Below are positions 55,013-63,264 of a stretch of DNA of 64,000 nucleotides, one piece after another. Source of the stretch: an uncultured Prolixibacteraceae bacterium. Lineage in GTDB: Bacteria; Bacteroidota; Bacteroidia; Bacteroidales; Prolixibacteraceae. The translations under genes were made by a program, and so were the position numbers. Every line of letters starts with the position of its first letter. Within the stretch, counting starts at the first letter, position 1. Where the stretch lies: the NCBI GenBank assembly GCA_913063265.1, contig CAJXZG010000005.1, forward strand, positions 1 through 64,000. Direction: 5' to 3'. A model generated the notes under the pieces. It made no database searches and was not told the DNA's origin. It saw nothing but the letters and a program-made list of their open reading frames with translations.

Positions 55013-55420
55013 TTAAAAAAGCTTCAGATTATTATCTCCATTGTTTCTATTACTCTTTTTCAGCAACCACGTAAGTCTATCCATTGACAGTAAATAATGG
55101 GTAATAACAGCAACAGCAAATAATCTGCCCCAAAGTGAATATCCTAAATTATAGACCATCCATATTGATATTGCAAAAATTGTCAGTTCAATTACAAGTC
55201 GAATTGTTCCTGAAACCGGCACAGGTGCCCTTCCTGAACGACTGGGATCATTCGGAACAGCAAATATTCCCCAAACCATTGCTGCGATAAAAGGTATTAA
55301 AAAGGCCATTATAAGTCGCAAATATCCTTCGCCCGCCATCCAGCCCCAATATCCCATTGTCCCCAATGCGGTTATTTCAAGTAAAAACCGAAATATCAGA
55401 TTTATTGGATGTGTGCTCAT
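55013..55420 (-). CDS. YrdB/DUF2568 family membrane protein
   Basis: A 135-residue membrane protein with four predicted helices. The pattern LIFRFLLEITALGTMGYWGWMAGEG, MVWGIFAVPNDPSRSGRAPVPV, RLVIELTIFAISIWMVYNLG matches DUF2568 (YrdB of Bacillus). Function is unknown. It sits alone, divergent from the M19 dipeptidase gene, with its own -7 box at 55441-55448. Confidence 0.85.
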   Translation of the reverse strand: MSTHPINLIFRFLLEITALGTMGYWGWMAGEGYLRLIMAFLIPFIAAMVWGIFAVPNDPSRSGRAPVPVSGTIRLVIELTIFAISIWMVYNLGYSLWGRLFAVAVITHYLLSMDRLTWLLKKSNRNNGDNNLKLF

Positions 55421-55440
55421 ATTATTTATTTACTGAATAT

Positions 55441-55448
55441 CAAATGTA
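55441..55448 (-). promoter_or_regulatory. Bacteroidota -7 promoter box for the YrdB-like gene
   Basis: On the minus strand this is TACATTTG, an exact TAnnTTTG match 20 bp before the start codon. Confidence 0.5.
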
Positions 55449-55606
55449 TGAATTCTGTATACATTTTCTCACCCCGTTACATTTTTTTAAACATCAGATC
55501 GAACAGGTGGTTAAAGAAATTTATTTTCACATTAATAATATACATCTGGTTAACCTTAACAGATTGATTTCGTAAATACAAAATATTAACGTTTAAAATA
55601 AAAGTC

Positions 55607-57040
55607 ATGAAATCTCAGTTTATCGATTTACACATACATCCGGCGATGAAACCACTTGGTAAAAGTTACAATCGCCGTCCGGGAATTAACAGCCCCAGAA
55701 AGAATCGTAAAAACAGCATCTGGCACTACGATCCTCCAACGGTTCTGGACAAAGCTGCAAACATAATCACTTCACTTACTAAATTCAGACAATCAGACTT
55801 TACTTCTCTCATGCGGGGTGGTGCCGAAATTGTTTTTGTTTCCTTATGCGGACTGGAAAAAGGTTTTGTAATGAACAAACTGGGAACAAAACTGCCGGGT
55901 GATATCATTGGTAACCTTGTTACAGGTCTGGGCAAAAAACGTATTGATCATATACAAAACATGAATGACTATTTTACCGACCTGGAAAGAGAATATAATT
56001 TTTACCTGCAACTAGACGGACATAAGGTAAAAATTGATAATCAGTGGCACCAATATAAAATTGTATCGGAGTTTAATGAAATTCAGGATAATACAGATCC
56101 CGACTTAAATACGATATTTGTAATTCTTACCATTGAAGGAACACATGTTTTTAATACAGGACTAAAAATGATGGGCAGGAAGGCAAATGCAGCAGAAGTA
56201 ATGGCCAATGTTGACGCGGTAAAACAATGGGACAAAAGGCTTTTTTTTATTGGACTTACCCATCACTTTGATAACGAAATGGTAGGACATGCCGCCAGCC
56301 TGAGTGGAGTGGTCAGCAAGTTTTGTGACCAAAGTGAAAATATGGATTCAGGATTTAATAAACTTGGATGGGAGATGTTACAAAAACTGCTTGATACGAA
56401 AAATGGTCACAGAGTATTAATTGACCTTAAACATATGAGTGTAAAATCGAGAAATGAGTACTACAGTTTTCTGAAAACTGAATATCCCGATGATACAATT
56501 CCCTTAATTGTAAGCCATGGCGCGGTAAATGGTTTTCGCTCGCAAAACCATCCCGAGGAAGATGATGTGAAAAATGAAGGTAAATTTCAACCCAATAATA
56601 TTAATTTTTATGATGACGAGATATTAAAAATTGCAGACTCCGAAGGTTTGTTTGGAATTCAGTTTGACGAAAGAAGATTGGGTAGTAAATCGGAATTGAA
56701 AAAAACAGGGCCTAACTTGAGTAGAAGAAAAATGCTTTTTTACAAATCAAGATTGGTTTGGAACCAAATCGAACATATTGCTGAAGTACTGAACAGAAAT
56801 AATAAATTTTGTTGGGGAATTCAATGTATCGGTTCTGATTATGATGGAATGGTAAATCCTTTAAATGGTTTCTGGACAGCAGAAGACATGCCGCTTTTTG
56901 ACAGCTACTTGGAAAAACATGCATATAATTTTATTAACTCCACAGAAAATTTAAAAGATGAAAATAAAATTTCAGCAGCTGAAATAGTTGAAAGATTTAT
57001 GAGAAAAAATGCATATGATTTTTTGAAAACAAATTTTTAG
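55607..57040 (+). CDS. M19-type membrane dipeptidase family protein
   Basis: A 477-residue TIM-barrel metallopeptidase of the renal dipeptidase (M19) family. The metal motif FIDLHIHPAMKP is near the N-terminus. TIEGTHVF, IGLTHHFDNEMVGHA, LIDLKHMSVKSRNEYY, IPLIVSHGAVNGFRS and the C-terminal IGSDYDGMVNPLNGF supply the bridging Glu, His and Asp positions. Relatives cleave dipeptides, some with D-amino acids. It is larger than typical M19 members (about 350-400 aa), with extra sequence at about 20-100 and 320-380. No signal peptide is present, so it is probably cytoplasmic. Confidence 0.85.
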   Translation: MKSQFIDLHIHPAMKPLGKSYNRRPGINSPRKNRKNSIWHYDPPTVLDKAANIITSLTKFRQSDFTSLMRGGAEIVFVSLCGLEKGFVMNKLGTKLPGDIIGNLVTGLGKKRIDHIQNMNDYFTDLEREYNFYLQLDGHKVKIDNQWHQYKIVSEFNEIQDNTDPDLNTIFVILTIEGTHVFNTGLKMMGRKANAAEVMANVDAVKQWDKRLFFIGLTHHFDNEMVGHAASLSGVVSKFCDQSENMDSGFNKLGWEMLQKLLDTKNGHRVLIDLKHMSVKSRNEYYSFLKTEYPDDTIPLIVSHGAVNGFRSQNHPEEDDVKNEGKFQPNNINFYDDEILKIADSEGLFGIQFDERRLGSKSELKKTGPNLSRRKMLFYKSRLVWNQIEHIAEVLNRNNKFCWGIQCIGSDYDGMVNPLNGFWTAEDMPLFDSYLEKHAYNFINSTENLKDENKISAAEIVERFMRKNAYDFLKTNF

Positions 57041-57090
57041 TCTGGGATTAAAAAACCTGTACAATTAAAAAAGTTTACCTCTTTGGAATT

Positions 57091-57135
57091 AGAACTGTTT
57101 CAATAATAGTTAATTATTGAAACAGTTCTATTTTA
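57091..57135. terminator. Stem-loop terminator between the M19 and GH29 genes
   Basis: A perfect 16-bp stem (AGAACTGTTTCAATAA at 57091-57106 with TTATTGAAACAGTTCT at 57114-57129, 7-base loop) is followed on the plus strand by ATTTTATT. It lies between convergent genes; the U-tract is modest but points to the plus-strand gene. Confidence 0.78.
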
Positions 57136-57142
57136 TTGCCAA

Positions 57143-58660
57143 TTATTCAAAAGTAATTTTTAACGCATGTGCAAATTCACTTGGTTTTTCGGAAGGAAAA
57201 TTAACTTTTAAACCCTCGGTGCTTTGTTTCCATTCCAGTTTTTCTGAATTCCCTAAAAGTTCCACTTCGGCTACTTTAACTTCTAAATTGATCGATTTAA
57301 TGAGCACATCTTTTTCCGGCCATTCCAATAAGGTTGCAAAAAGAATATCGCCTTTTGCAGTAAATCGAATATCCTGTGAAGTGTATTTTGTTTCTTCGTT
57401 ATCAGTAAATGCACCTGCTGTACCTTTTTGCGCTCCTTCACTCGCCACCTTCCATGGACGAGTTCCGTAGATAGCTTCACCGTTAACTTTCAGCCATTCA
57501 CCAATTTGAAGTAAAACTTCCTGTTGCCCTTCTGTAATGGTTCCATCCGGGCGTGGCCCGATATTGAGCAACAAATTTCCGTTTTTACTTACAATGTCAA
57601 CCAGATCGTCAATAATTTGGTTTGGCGATTTAGACTCTTCTCCCTCGATATAACCCCACGATTTTTTCCCTATGGATGTATCAGTTTGCCATGGAAACGG
57701 ACGGGCAGTTTCCGATTTTCCCCGTTCAATATCAAAAACCTGGATATTATCTCCATATCCGAATTTTGTGTTTACCACTACTTCTTTGTTCCAATCGAGA
57801 GCACTGTTATAATAATAGGCCATAAACTGGTAGAATGTTGGCTGGAATGGATATTTCCCAACCGTCCAGTCAAACCACATTAATTCAGGCTGATAGATAT
57901 CAACCAATTCATAGGTATTTTCCAGCCATCTTTGAATAGAGTGTTCATTAAATCCGGCACCTTCCGGGCAATCCATGGTTTGTCCTCCCGGCCATTCGAG
58001 GCATTCGCCATATAGCGAACTGTATTCTCCGGTTTGAACATCAGAAGGAAACTCTGTTCCACCATTAAAAAACCATGCATTTTCTGCCCTGTGGCTGGAT
58101 AATCCAAAATGAAGGCCATGTTTTAAAGTTGCATCTTTTAATTCGCCCAGAATATTTCGTTTGGGTCCCATTGCAACAGAATTCCATTTATTCATGCTAC
58201 TTTCATAAAGTGAAAATCCATCGTGGTGTTCCGCAACAGGAACCACATATTTTGCACCCGATTTTTCGAAAAGTGAAACCCATTCTTCAGCATTAAATTT
58301 TTCAGCTTTAAACATGGGAATAAAATCTTTGTATCCAAATTCAGTATGGGGGCCATATTTTTCGATATGATGTTTATACACTTCGCTGTCTTTTTGATAC
58401 ATATTACGAGGATACCACTCGCTGCCAAAAGCAGGAACAGAATAAACTCCCCAGTGAATAAAAATTCCAAATTTAGCATCTCTGAACCAGTCAGGAATAG
58501 TATAATTTTCTGCTATTGATGCAGAATCCGGCTGAAAAACTGCAGTACCTTCTGGAGAAATATAGGTATCTGTTTTGGGTTTATAATCTTGTTTTTCGCT
58601 TGTACAACTCATTATAAAAATGAGAAAAAATGCACTCAAAATGAAGGCTGACTTTTTCAT
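57143..58660 (-). CDS. Glycoside hydrolase family 29 alpha-L-fucosidase lipoprotein
   Basis: A 505-residue lipoprotein (lipobox MSC, Cys19). The GH29 barrel opens with WFRDAKFGIFIHWGVYSVPAFGSEWYPRNMY (58-88) and continues with KYVVPVAEHHDGFSLYESSMNKWNS and GLHFGLSSHRAENAWFF. ELMWFDWTVGKY carries Asp264 at the position of the nucleophile. NGNLLLNIGPRPDGTI and a C-terminal sandwich follow. It removes alpha-L-fucose by a retaining mechanism, probably at the outer membrane or in the periplasm. It complements the GH95 gene 25 kb away. The general acid/base cannot be assigned from sequence alone. Confidence 0.94.
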   Translation of the reverse strand: MKKSAFILSAFFLIFIMSCTSEKQDYKPKTDTYISPEGTAVFQPDSASIAENYTIPDWFRDAKFGIFIHWGVYSVPAFGSEWYPRNMYQKDSEVYKHHIEKYGPHTEFGYKDFIPMFKAEKFNAEEWVSLFEKSGAKYVVPVAEHHDGFSLYESSMNKWNSVAMGPKRNILGELKDATLKHGLHFGLSSHRAENAWFFNGGTEFPSDVQTGEYSSLYGECLEWPGGQTMDCPEGAGFNEHSIQRWLENTYELVDIYQPELMWFDWTVGKYPFQPTFYQFMAYYYNSALDWNKEVVVNTKFGYGDNIQVFDIERGKSETARPFPWQTDTSIGKKSWGYIEGEESKSPNQIIDDLVDIVSKNGNLLLNIGPRPDGTITEGQQEVLLQIGEWLKVNGEAIYGTRPWKVASEGAQKGTAGAFTDNEETKYTSQDIRFTAKGDILFATLLEWPEKDVLIKSINLEVKVAEVELLGNSEKLEWKQSTEGLKVNFPSEKPSEFAHALKITFE

Positions 58661-58701
58661 TCTTTAAGTTTTGGTTTTATAAAAAAGATTTAATATCTGT
58701 A

Positions 58702-60015
58702 CTATATTGAGTTCCTGAAATAAATTTTCAAATTTTTATTTAAGCGGGCAAATTGAAGAATTACAAATCCTCCAATAAAAAACAAGGACATGAAGAGCAT
58801 ACTGTTTCGCATACTACCGGTAATCATATCAATCAAACCATACGAAAAAGTACCAATAACAATTGCAAGTTTTTCAGTGATATCATAAAAACTAAAAAAT
58901 GAAGCTGTGTCTTTTGTTTCTTTAGGTATAAGTTTAGACCATGTGGATCGCGAAATAGATTGAATTCCACCCATAACAAAACCCAGTAACCCCGCCAAAC
59001 CGTAAAAAGAAATTTTGTCTTTTAAAAAATATCCGCTTACACAAATAAAAATCCAGATTGCCAGGGTAGAGCCAATAGCAAATCCGTTTCCCCTGTATTT
59101 AGATATCATAGCAAATATATATGCTCCGGCAATCGCTAAAATTTGTAAAATCAGTACAACTATAATCATTTCTTCTCCCGCAATTCCAACCTCCTTTTCT
59201 CCAAACAAGGGAGCCAGAAGCATAACTGTCTGAACACCCATGCTGTAAATAAAAAAAGCAAAAAGAAACCGATACATTACATTTTTGTTTTTTACTATTT
59301 CAAACACTGATTTCAGTTCTTCAATTCCTTTTCCAAGAATATCAAATGAAAATTTTTTTCCACTATCTCTGTCCTTCAAATAATAAAAAGCGATTTGTGC
59401 AAAACCCATCCACCAGAGACCAACCAGTATAAATCCAAACCTGGTTGCCTTCCCTGTATCTGCAAATCCGAACCATTCGTATTTCATAAGCAATATCAGA
59501 TTTACAAGTAACAGAATCACACTTCCTATATACCCCATAGCAAAACCCCGGGCGCTTACATTATCCATTTTGTCTTCTGTTGCAACTTCAGGAAGAAAAG
59601 CATTGTAAAAAACCAGTGACCCGGCAAATCCTATACTGGCTAATACTGCACAAGTAATTCCATATTCAACATTCTCTCCTGTGAAAAAAAACAAACTCAT
59701 ACATGCAATTGAGCCGAGATAAGTAAACATTTTCATAAACTGTTTCTTTTTACCGCTAAAATCAGCGATTCCTGAAAGTATCGGGGCCAGTAATACAATC
59801 ACGAAAAATGAAAAAGAAATAGCATAAGAATACAAAACTGAATTGACTACGGAAATTCCAAAAAACTGAACTGTATCTCCGCCAAAAGCGGCAGTAGTTG
59901 AACTTAAATAATAAATCGGAAAAATTGCTGTTGTAACAATCAGGTTGTAAACGGAGTTTGCCCAATCAAAAGAAGCCCAGGCATTGATAAGGCGTTTATT
60001 ATTTTTTTCGAGCAT
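58702..60015 (-). CDS. MFS transporter of the UMF1/Atg22-like family
   Basis: A 437-residue membrane transporter with about 12 helices. The N-terminus LINAWASFDWANSVYNLIVTTAIFPIYY is the signature of the UMF1/Atg22-like branch. Other blocks are APILSGIADFSGKKKQFMK (loop 2-3 motif), a central loop (YYLKDRDSGKKFS) and QSISRSTWSKLIPKETKDTASFFSFYDITEKLAIVIG. Substrate is unknown; the yeast namesake exports amino acids from the vacuole. Upstream in-frame ATGs at 60219 and 60069 would add non-conserved residues and the longest would overlap the divergent gene, so the ATG at 60015 is used. Confidence 0.9.
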   Translation of the reverse strand: MLEKNNKRLINAWASFDWANSVYNLIVTTAIFPIYYLSSTTAAFGGDTVQFFGISVVNSVLYSYAISFSFFVIVLLAPILSGIADFSGKKKQFMKMFTYLGSIACMSLFFFTGENVEYGITCAVLASIGFAGSLVFYNAFLPEVATEDKMDNVSARGFAMGYIGSVILLLVNLILLMKYEWFGFADTGKATRFGFILVGLWWMGFAQIAFYYLKDRDSGKKFSFDILGKGIEELKSVFEIVKNKNVMYRFLFAFFIYSMGVQTVMLLAPLFGEKEVGIAGEEMIIVVLILQILAIAGAYIFAMISKYRGNGFAIGSTLAIWIFICVSGYFLKDKISFYGLAGLLGFVMGGIQSISRSTWSKLIPKETKDTASFFSFYDITEKLAIVIGTFSYGLIDMITGSMRNSMLFMSLFFIGGFVILQFARLNKNLKIYFRNSI

Positions 60016-60187
60016 AATATTAGGTTCGCTGACAGCAGAGAATGTTTTATAAAGAAACAATATTTTCATGTTTTTTAAAAGTTTGATATCAATCCGTTTT
60101 GAAAAACAAAGGGTAATCCGACAAATCTTTTTTGGATTTCGTTGAAAAACATCTACTTTTAGGCCACTTAAATTTAACAGACCAATT

Positions 60188-60565
60188 ATGAATTCGTTGC
60201 TACAAATTGGAACAACCATAGTAGTTTTAGCTTTACTTTCATACTCAATTGCTATAATTACAGAACAGCGTAAGAAAATTCTTCGCCGAAGGATTTTGGT
60301 CTTTTTAACCCTGGGAGTGGCTTTGGATATTACGGCTACTATATTTATGATTTTGGGATCATCAAAAGGAGGATTGACTTTACACGGATTTATAGGCTAT
60401 TCATCGTTACTTGGAATGTTTATCGATGCTGTTTTAATCTGGCGTTTAAAAATCAAAAAAGGTGCTTATTGCCCTGTCCCGGATGGAATCCATAAATATT
60501 CACGATACGCATATATTTGGTGGGTACTGGCATTTATTACCGGTGGTATTTTGGTAATGCTTTAA
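60188..60565 (+). CDS. Small HsmA/TIGR03987-like membrane protein
   Basis: A 125-residue membrane protein with four predicted helices (IGTTIVVLALLSYSIAIITEQ, RRILVFLTLGVALDITATIFMILG, LHGFIGYSSLLGMFIDAVLIWRL, YAYIWWVLAFITGGILVML). The DITATIFM and LHGFIGYSSLLGMFID blocks match the small conserved membrane family catalogued as HsmA/TIGR03987. Function is unknown. It starts 172 bp from the MFS gene, divergently. TACTTTTA at 60154-60161 is a near-match -7 box. Confidence 0.75.
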   Translation: MNSLLQIGTTIVVLALLSYSIAIITEQRKKILRRRILVFLTLGVALDITATIFMILGSSKGGLTLHGFIGYSSLLGMFIDAVLIWRLKIKKGAYCPVPDGIHKYSRYAYIWWVLAFITGGILVML

Positions 60566-60725
60566 AAACTGAAGCCAAAAATCTAACACCATATCTTATC
60601 AATGTAATTTTCCCAAAGCAAACCGGCAAGGAAATTATTCTGTTTCATCACTTTAAAAGTAAGGGAGTTAATTCAATGATTTAACAATTCTTATTACTTT
60701 TATACTAAACCAAAAACCTGAGCCG

Positions 60726-62069
60726 ATGAAAAGAAGAGATTTTGTTACCCGTTTGGCAGCCGCAGGAGGTGCGATTACCCTTGGCTTTGGCTGTGGACGC
60801 AAAATAACAAGTGAATCAAATCCTGAAGAATATGAATCTTCAAAAAAATCGTCCGAAAGAAAAACGATTACTGAACCTGCACGTGAAATTGAAGTGATCG
60901 GTGAAACAGATGTCCTTGTAATAGGTGGTGGACCGGCAGGTGTTGCAGCTGCAATTGCCGCAGCCCGTGGCGGAGCTGAAACTTACCTTGTCGAACGATA
61001 TAACCATTTGGGAGGTTTATGGACTGGTGGATTGGTTTTACCCTATCTCTCCACTCATGCCCGAGATACAAAAAATCAGTTCCGCCAGGTCATTCACGGA
61101 CTTGGCAACGAAATGGCACAACGCCTTTTTAATCTTGGCATGGCGATTCATGAAGTAAATCCTGTAATTGACCCGGAAGCTGGAAAATATGTTCTGGATG
61201 AAATGATTGTTGAAGCCGGTGTAAAAATGTTATACCATTCATGGGGAGTTAACGCAATAATGGATGGGAATACCATAAAAGGTGTATTTATTGAAAGCAA
61301 ATCGGGGCGACAGGCAGTGTTGGCAAAAGTAGTAATCGACTGCACAGGAGATGGTGATGTATTACACTGGGCCGGAGAGAATTATGAAAACATGTACTAC
61401 CATATTGGACTTGTGCACAGGCTGGGAAATGTTAACCAAATTAATAAAAATGCAAGCGGTTACAAAAAGGTTCCTGTTGGAGATCCAACACCTATACCAG
61501 GAGTAAACTGGGTAAATATGCACGGGCCAAATGATCAGGACGGCATTGACATGCTAAACCTTTCCCGCCTGCAACTGAAACACCGTAAACAAATATGGGA
61601 AAGTGTGGAAGAGATAAAAAAAGTACCAGGCCACGAAAAGATTTTTCTGCTTGATACAGCTTCGCAAATGGGAGTTCGAATGTCCCGGATTTTAGATGGA
61701 GAGTACCGACTGACCATAGAGGATTCAATGACATATAAAACCTTTGATGACGCTATTGGAATTAGTGGTGCATGGACAAATATTTTATATAATGGCAAAG
61801 TTGTGAATATGAATGAACGCCCGATGTGGCAGATTCCGTATCGTTCCTTATTGCCTAAAAAAACAGAAAATCTTTTGGTTGCCGGGCGTTGTTTCTGCTT
61901 TGAGAAGGAGTTGGTAGAAGATACAAGAATCATTGGCACGTGCCTGGTTACCGGCCATGGCGCCGGGGCAGCAGCTGCCCGTGCAGTTGCAGAAAGAGTA
62001 ACTGTAAGAGATATAGACAGGAATAAATTGAGAGAACTGTTGCTTAAACAGAAAGTTTGGTTTGGATAA
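60726..62069 (+). CDS. Tat-exported FAD-dependent oxidoreductase lipoprotein
   Basis: A 447-residue flavoprotein with a twin-arginine leader (MKRRDFVTRLAAAGGA) ending in a lipobox-like LGFGC (Cys23). The FAD motif VLVIGGGPAGVAAAIAAARGG (about 63-83) leads into LVERYNHLGGLWTGGLV, the PF12831-type (FAD-dependent oxidoreductase, xanthan lyase-associated) pattern. VVIDCTGDGDVLHWAGE, YRSLLPKKTENLLVAGRCF and a C-terminal GTCLVTGHGAGAAAARAV are also present. The Tat signal implies export already loaded with FAD. Its likely electron partner is the iron-sulfur membrane protein encoded 43 bp downstream. Substrate is unknown. Confidence 0.87.
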   Translation: MKRRDFVTRLAAAGGAITLGFGCGRKITSESNPEEYESSKKSSERKTITEPAREIEVIGETDVLVIGGGPAGVAAAIAAARGGAETYLVERYNHLGGLWTGGLVLPYLSTHARDTKNQFRQVIHGLGNEMAQRLFNLGMAIHEVNPVIDPEAGKYVLDEMIVEAGVKMLYHSWGVNAIMDGNTIKGVFIESKSGRQAVLAKVVIDCTGDGDVLHWAGENYENMYYHIGLVHRLGNVNQINKNASGYKKVPVGDPTPIPGVNWVNMHGPNDQDGIDMLNLSRLQLKHRKQIWESVEEIKKVPGHEKIFLLDTASQMGVRMSRILDGEYRLTIEDSMTYKTFDDAIGISGAWTNILYNGKVVNMNERPMWQIPYRSLLPKKTENLLVAGRCFCFEKELVEDTRIIGTCLVTGHGAGAAAARAVAERVTVRDIDRNKLRELLLKQKVWFG

Positions 62070-62112
62070 TTGAAGGCTGAAGTTGGAAATTGAAAACAAA
62101 GAGATCCTTATA

Positions 62113-63258
62113 ATGAAGTCCGGACACATCCGTTTGATATCAACCCTCGTGGCAATTTTATTTGCATTGCCATTTTCTTTCAATTGGGCCACAGGATTTT
62201 ACAATTGGTTAAGTCCGTTTATTTTGCTGAATTCTTTCTTTTTGTTAAAATCACTGGTAATCTTAAATATTTTGGGATTTGTAGTACTGGGATTTTCATT
62301 TGTAAAAAACAGATGGTTTTGCCGTTATTTATGTCCGGTTGGATTAGGTTGTGATATGGTATCTAAAATCAGTCCAATAAAATCTTCATACATGAAAAAA
62401 GTCCCTGCTCTGGCACGTTGGATTTATATCATATCTTTGTTGGCAGCACTTTTAGAAATTCCTGTTTTTATAGTTCTCGATCCTATGGCCATATTTAATG
62501 GTTTCTTTTCTGTGTTTGCTGAACCATTTTCCTGGATTGTTTTAATTTCCATGTTGGGATTACCTTTTCTTTTATTGCTGCATTTGATTTTTCCCAATTT
62601 TTGGTGTACTAAAATTTGTCCATTGGGAGGTTTGATGGATGATATTTATTTGCTTCGAAGGATTATTTCCCGAAAAACGGATAGCATAAATTATAATTCA
62701 TTAAAAACAAGCCGGCGCTTATTCCTGGCCGGTGGAGCCGGCATCGCAGCCGGAATTGTAATCCCAAAATTCTTACATGGAAATCAGATAAAAAAACTCA
62801 AACCTCCTGCATCTTTACATGAACCCCTTTTCAGTACAGTTTGTATACGTTGCGGAAGCTGTATCAAAGCATGCCCGGGAAAGATTTTAATTCATGACAC
62901 ATCAGGCTGGATGACATGGATGACACCTGAACTAACATTCGAAACCGGAGGTTACTGTCATGAAGATTGCAATTTGTGTGGCACTGTTTGCCCCAGTGGT
63001 TCTATTTCTCCTTTTTCGATTGAAGCTAAGAAAAAACTTTACATTGCCACAATCGAAATTGAATCTGAAAAGTGTTTACTAACCCGACAAAAAGAATGTG
63101 ATCGTTGTAAAGCAGTATGCAAATACAACGCAATCGAGATTCGGTCATTGGAAAATTCCATTATTATGGCTCCGGAAGTTAATTTGTCAAAATGTGTGGG
63201 TTGTGGTGCATGTTCACTTATATGTCCTGCCGAATGTATTCAAATGGTTCCCGTTTAA
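62113..63258 (+). CDS. NapH/NapG-like fusion: membrane and Tat-leader polyferredoxin
   Basis: A 381-residue iron-sulfur protein. Residues 1-185 carry four to five membrane helices with the NapH-type motifs CRYLCP (70-75) and CTKICP (165-170). Residues 199-220 hold a twin-arginine-like segment TSRRLFLAGGAGIAAG, as in the leader of exported NapG. The C-terminal part has four ferredoxin clusters: Cys244/247/250/254, 282/286/289/293, 321/329/332/336 and 361/364/367/371. In nitrate respiration NapH and NapG are separate quinol-oxidising and electron-relay subunits; here they are joined. It follows the Tat flavoprotein and probably feeds it electrons from the quinol pool. Start at ATG 62113; a TTG ten codons upstream is less likely. 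Confidence 0.88.
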   Translation: MKSGHIRLISTLVAILFALPFSFNWATGFYNWLSPFILLNSFFLLKSLVILNILGFVVLGFSFVKNRWFCRYLCPVGLGCDMVSKISPIKSSYMKKVPALARWIYIISLLAALLEIPVFIVLDPMAIFNGFFSVFAEPFSWIVLISMLGLPFLLLLHLIFPNFWCTKICPLGGLMDDIYLLRRIISRKTDSINYNSLKTSRRLFLAGGAGIAAGIVIPKFLHGNQIKKLKPPASLHEPLFSTVCIRCGSCIKACPGKILIHDTSGWMTWMTPELTFETGGYCHEDCNLCGTVCPSGSISPFSIEAKKKLYIATIEIESEKCLLTRQKECDRCKAVCKYNAIEIRSLENSIIMAPEVNLSKCVGCGACSLICPAECIQMVPV

Positions 63259-63264
63259 AAAAAG

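Noticed and set aside
54896-55087. 63-codon plus-strand open frame between the tricorn-like and YrdB-like genes
   Set aside because: AT-rich, overlaps the end of the YrdB-like gene, no signal peptide or family pattern.
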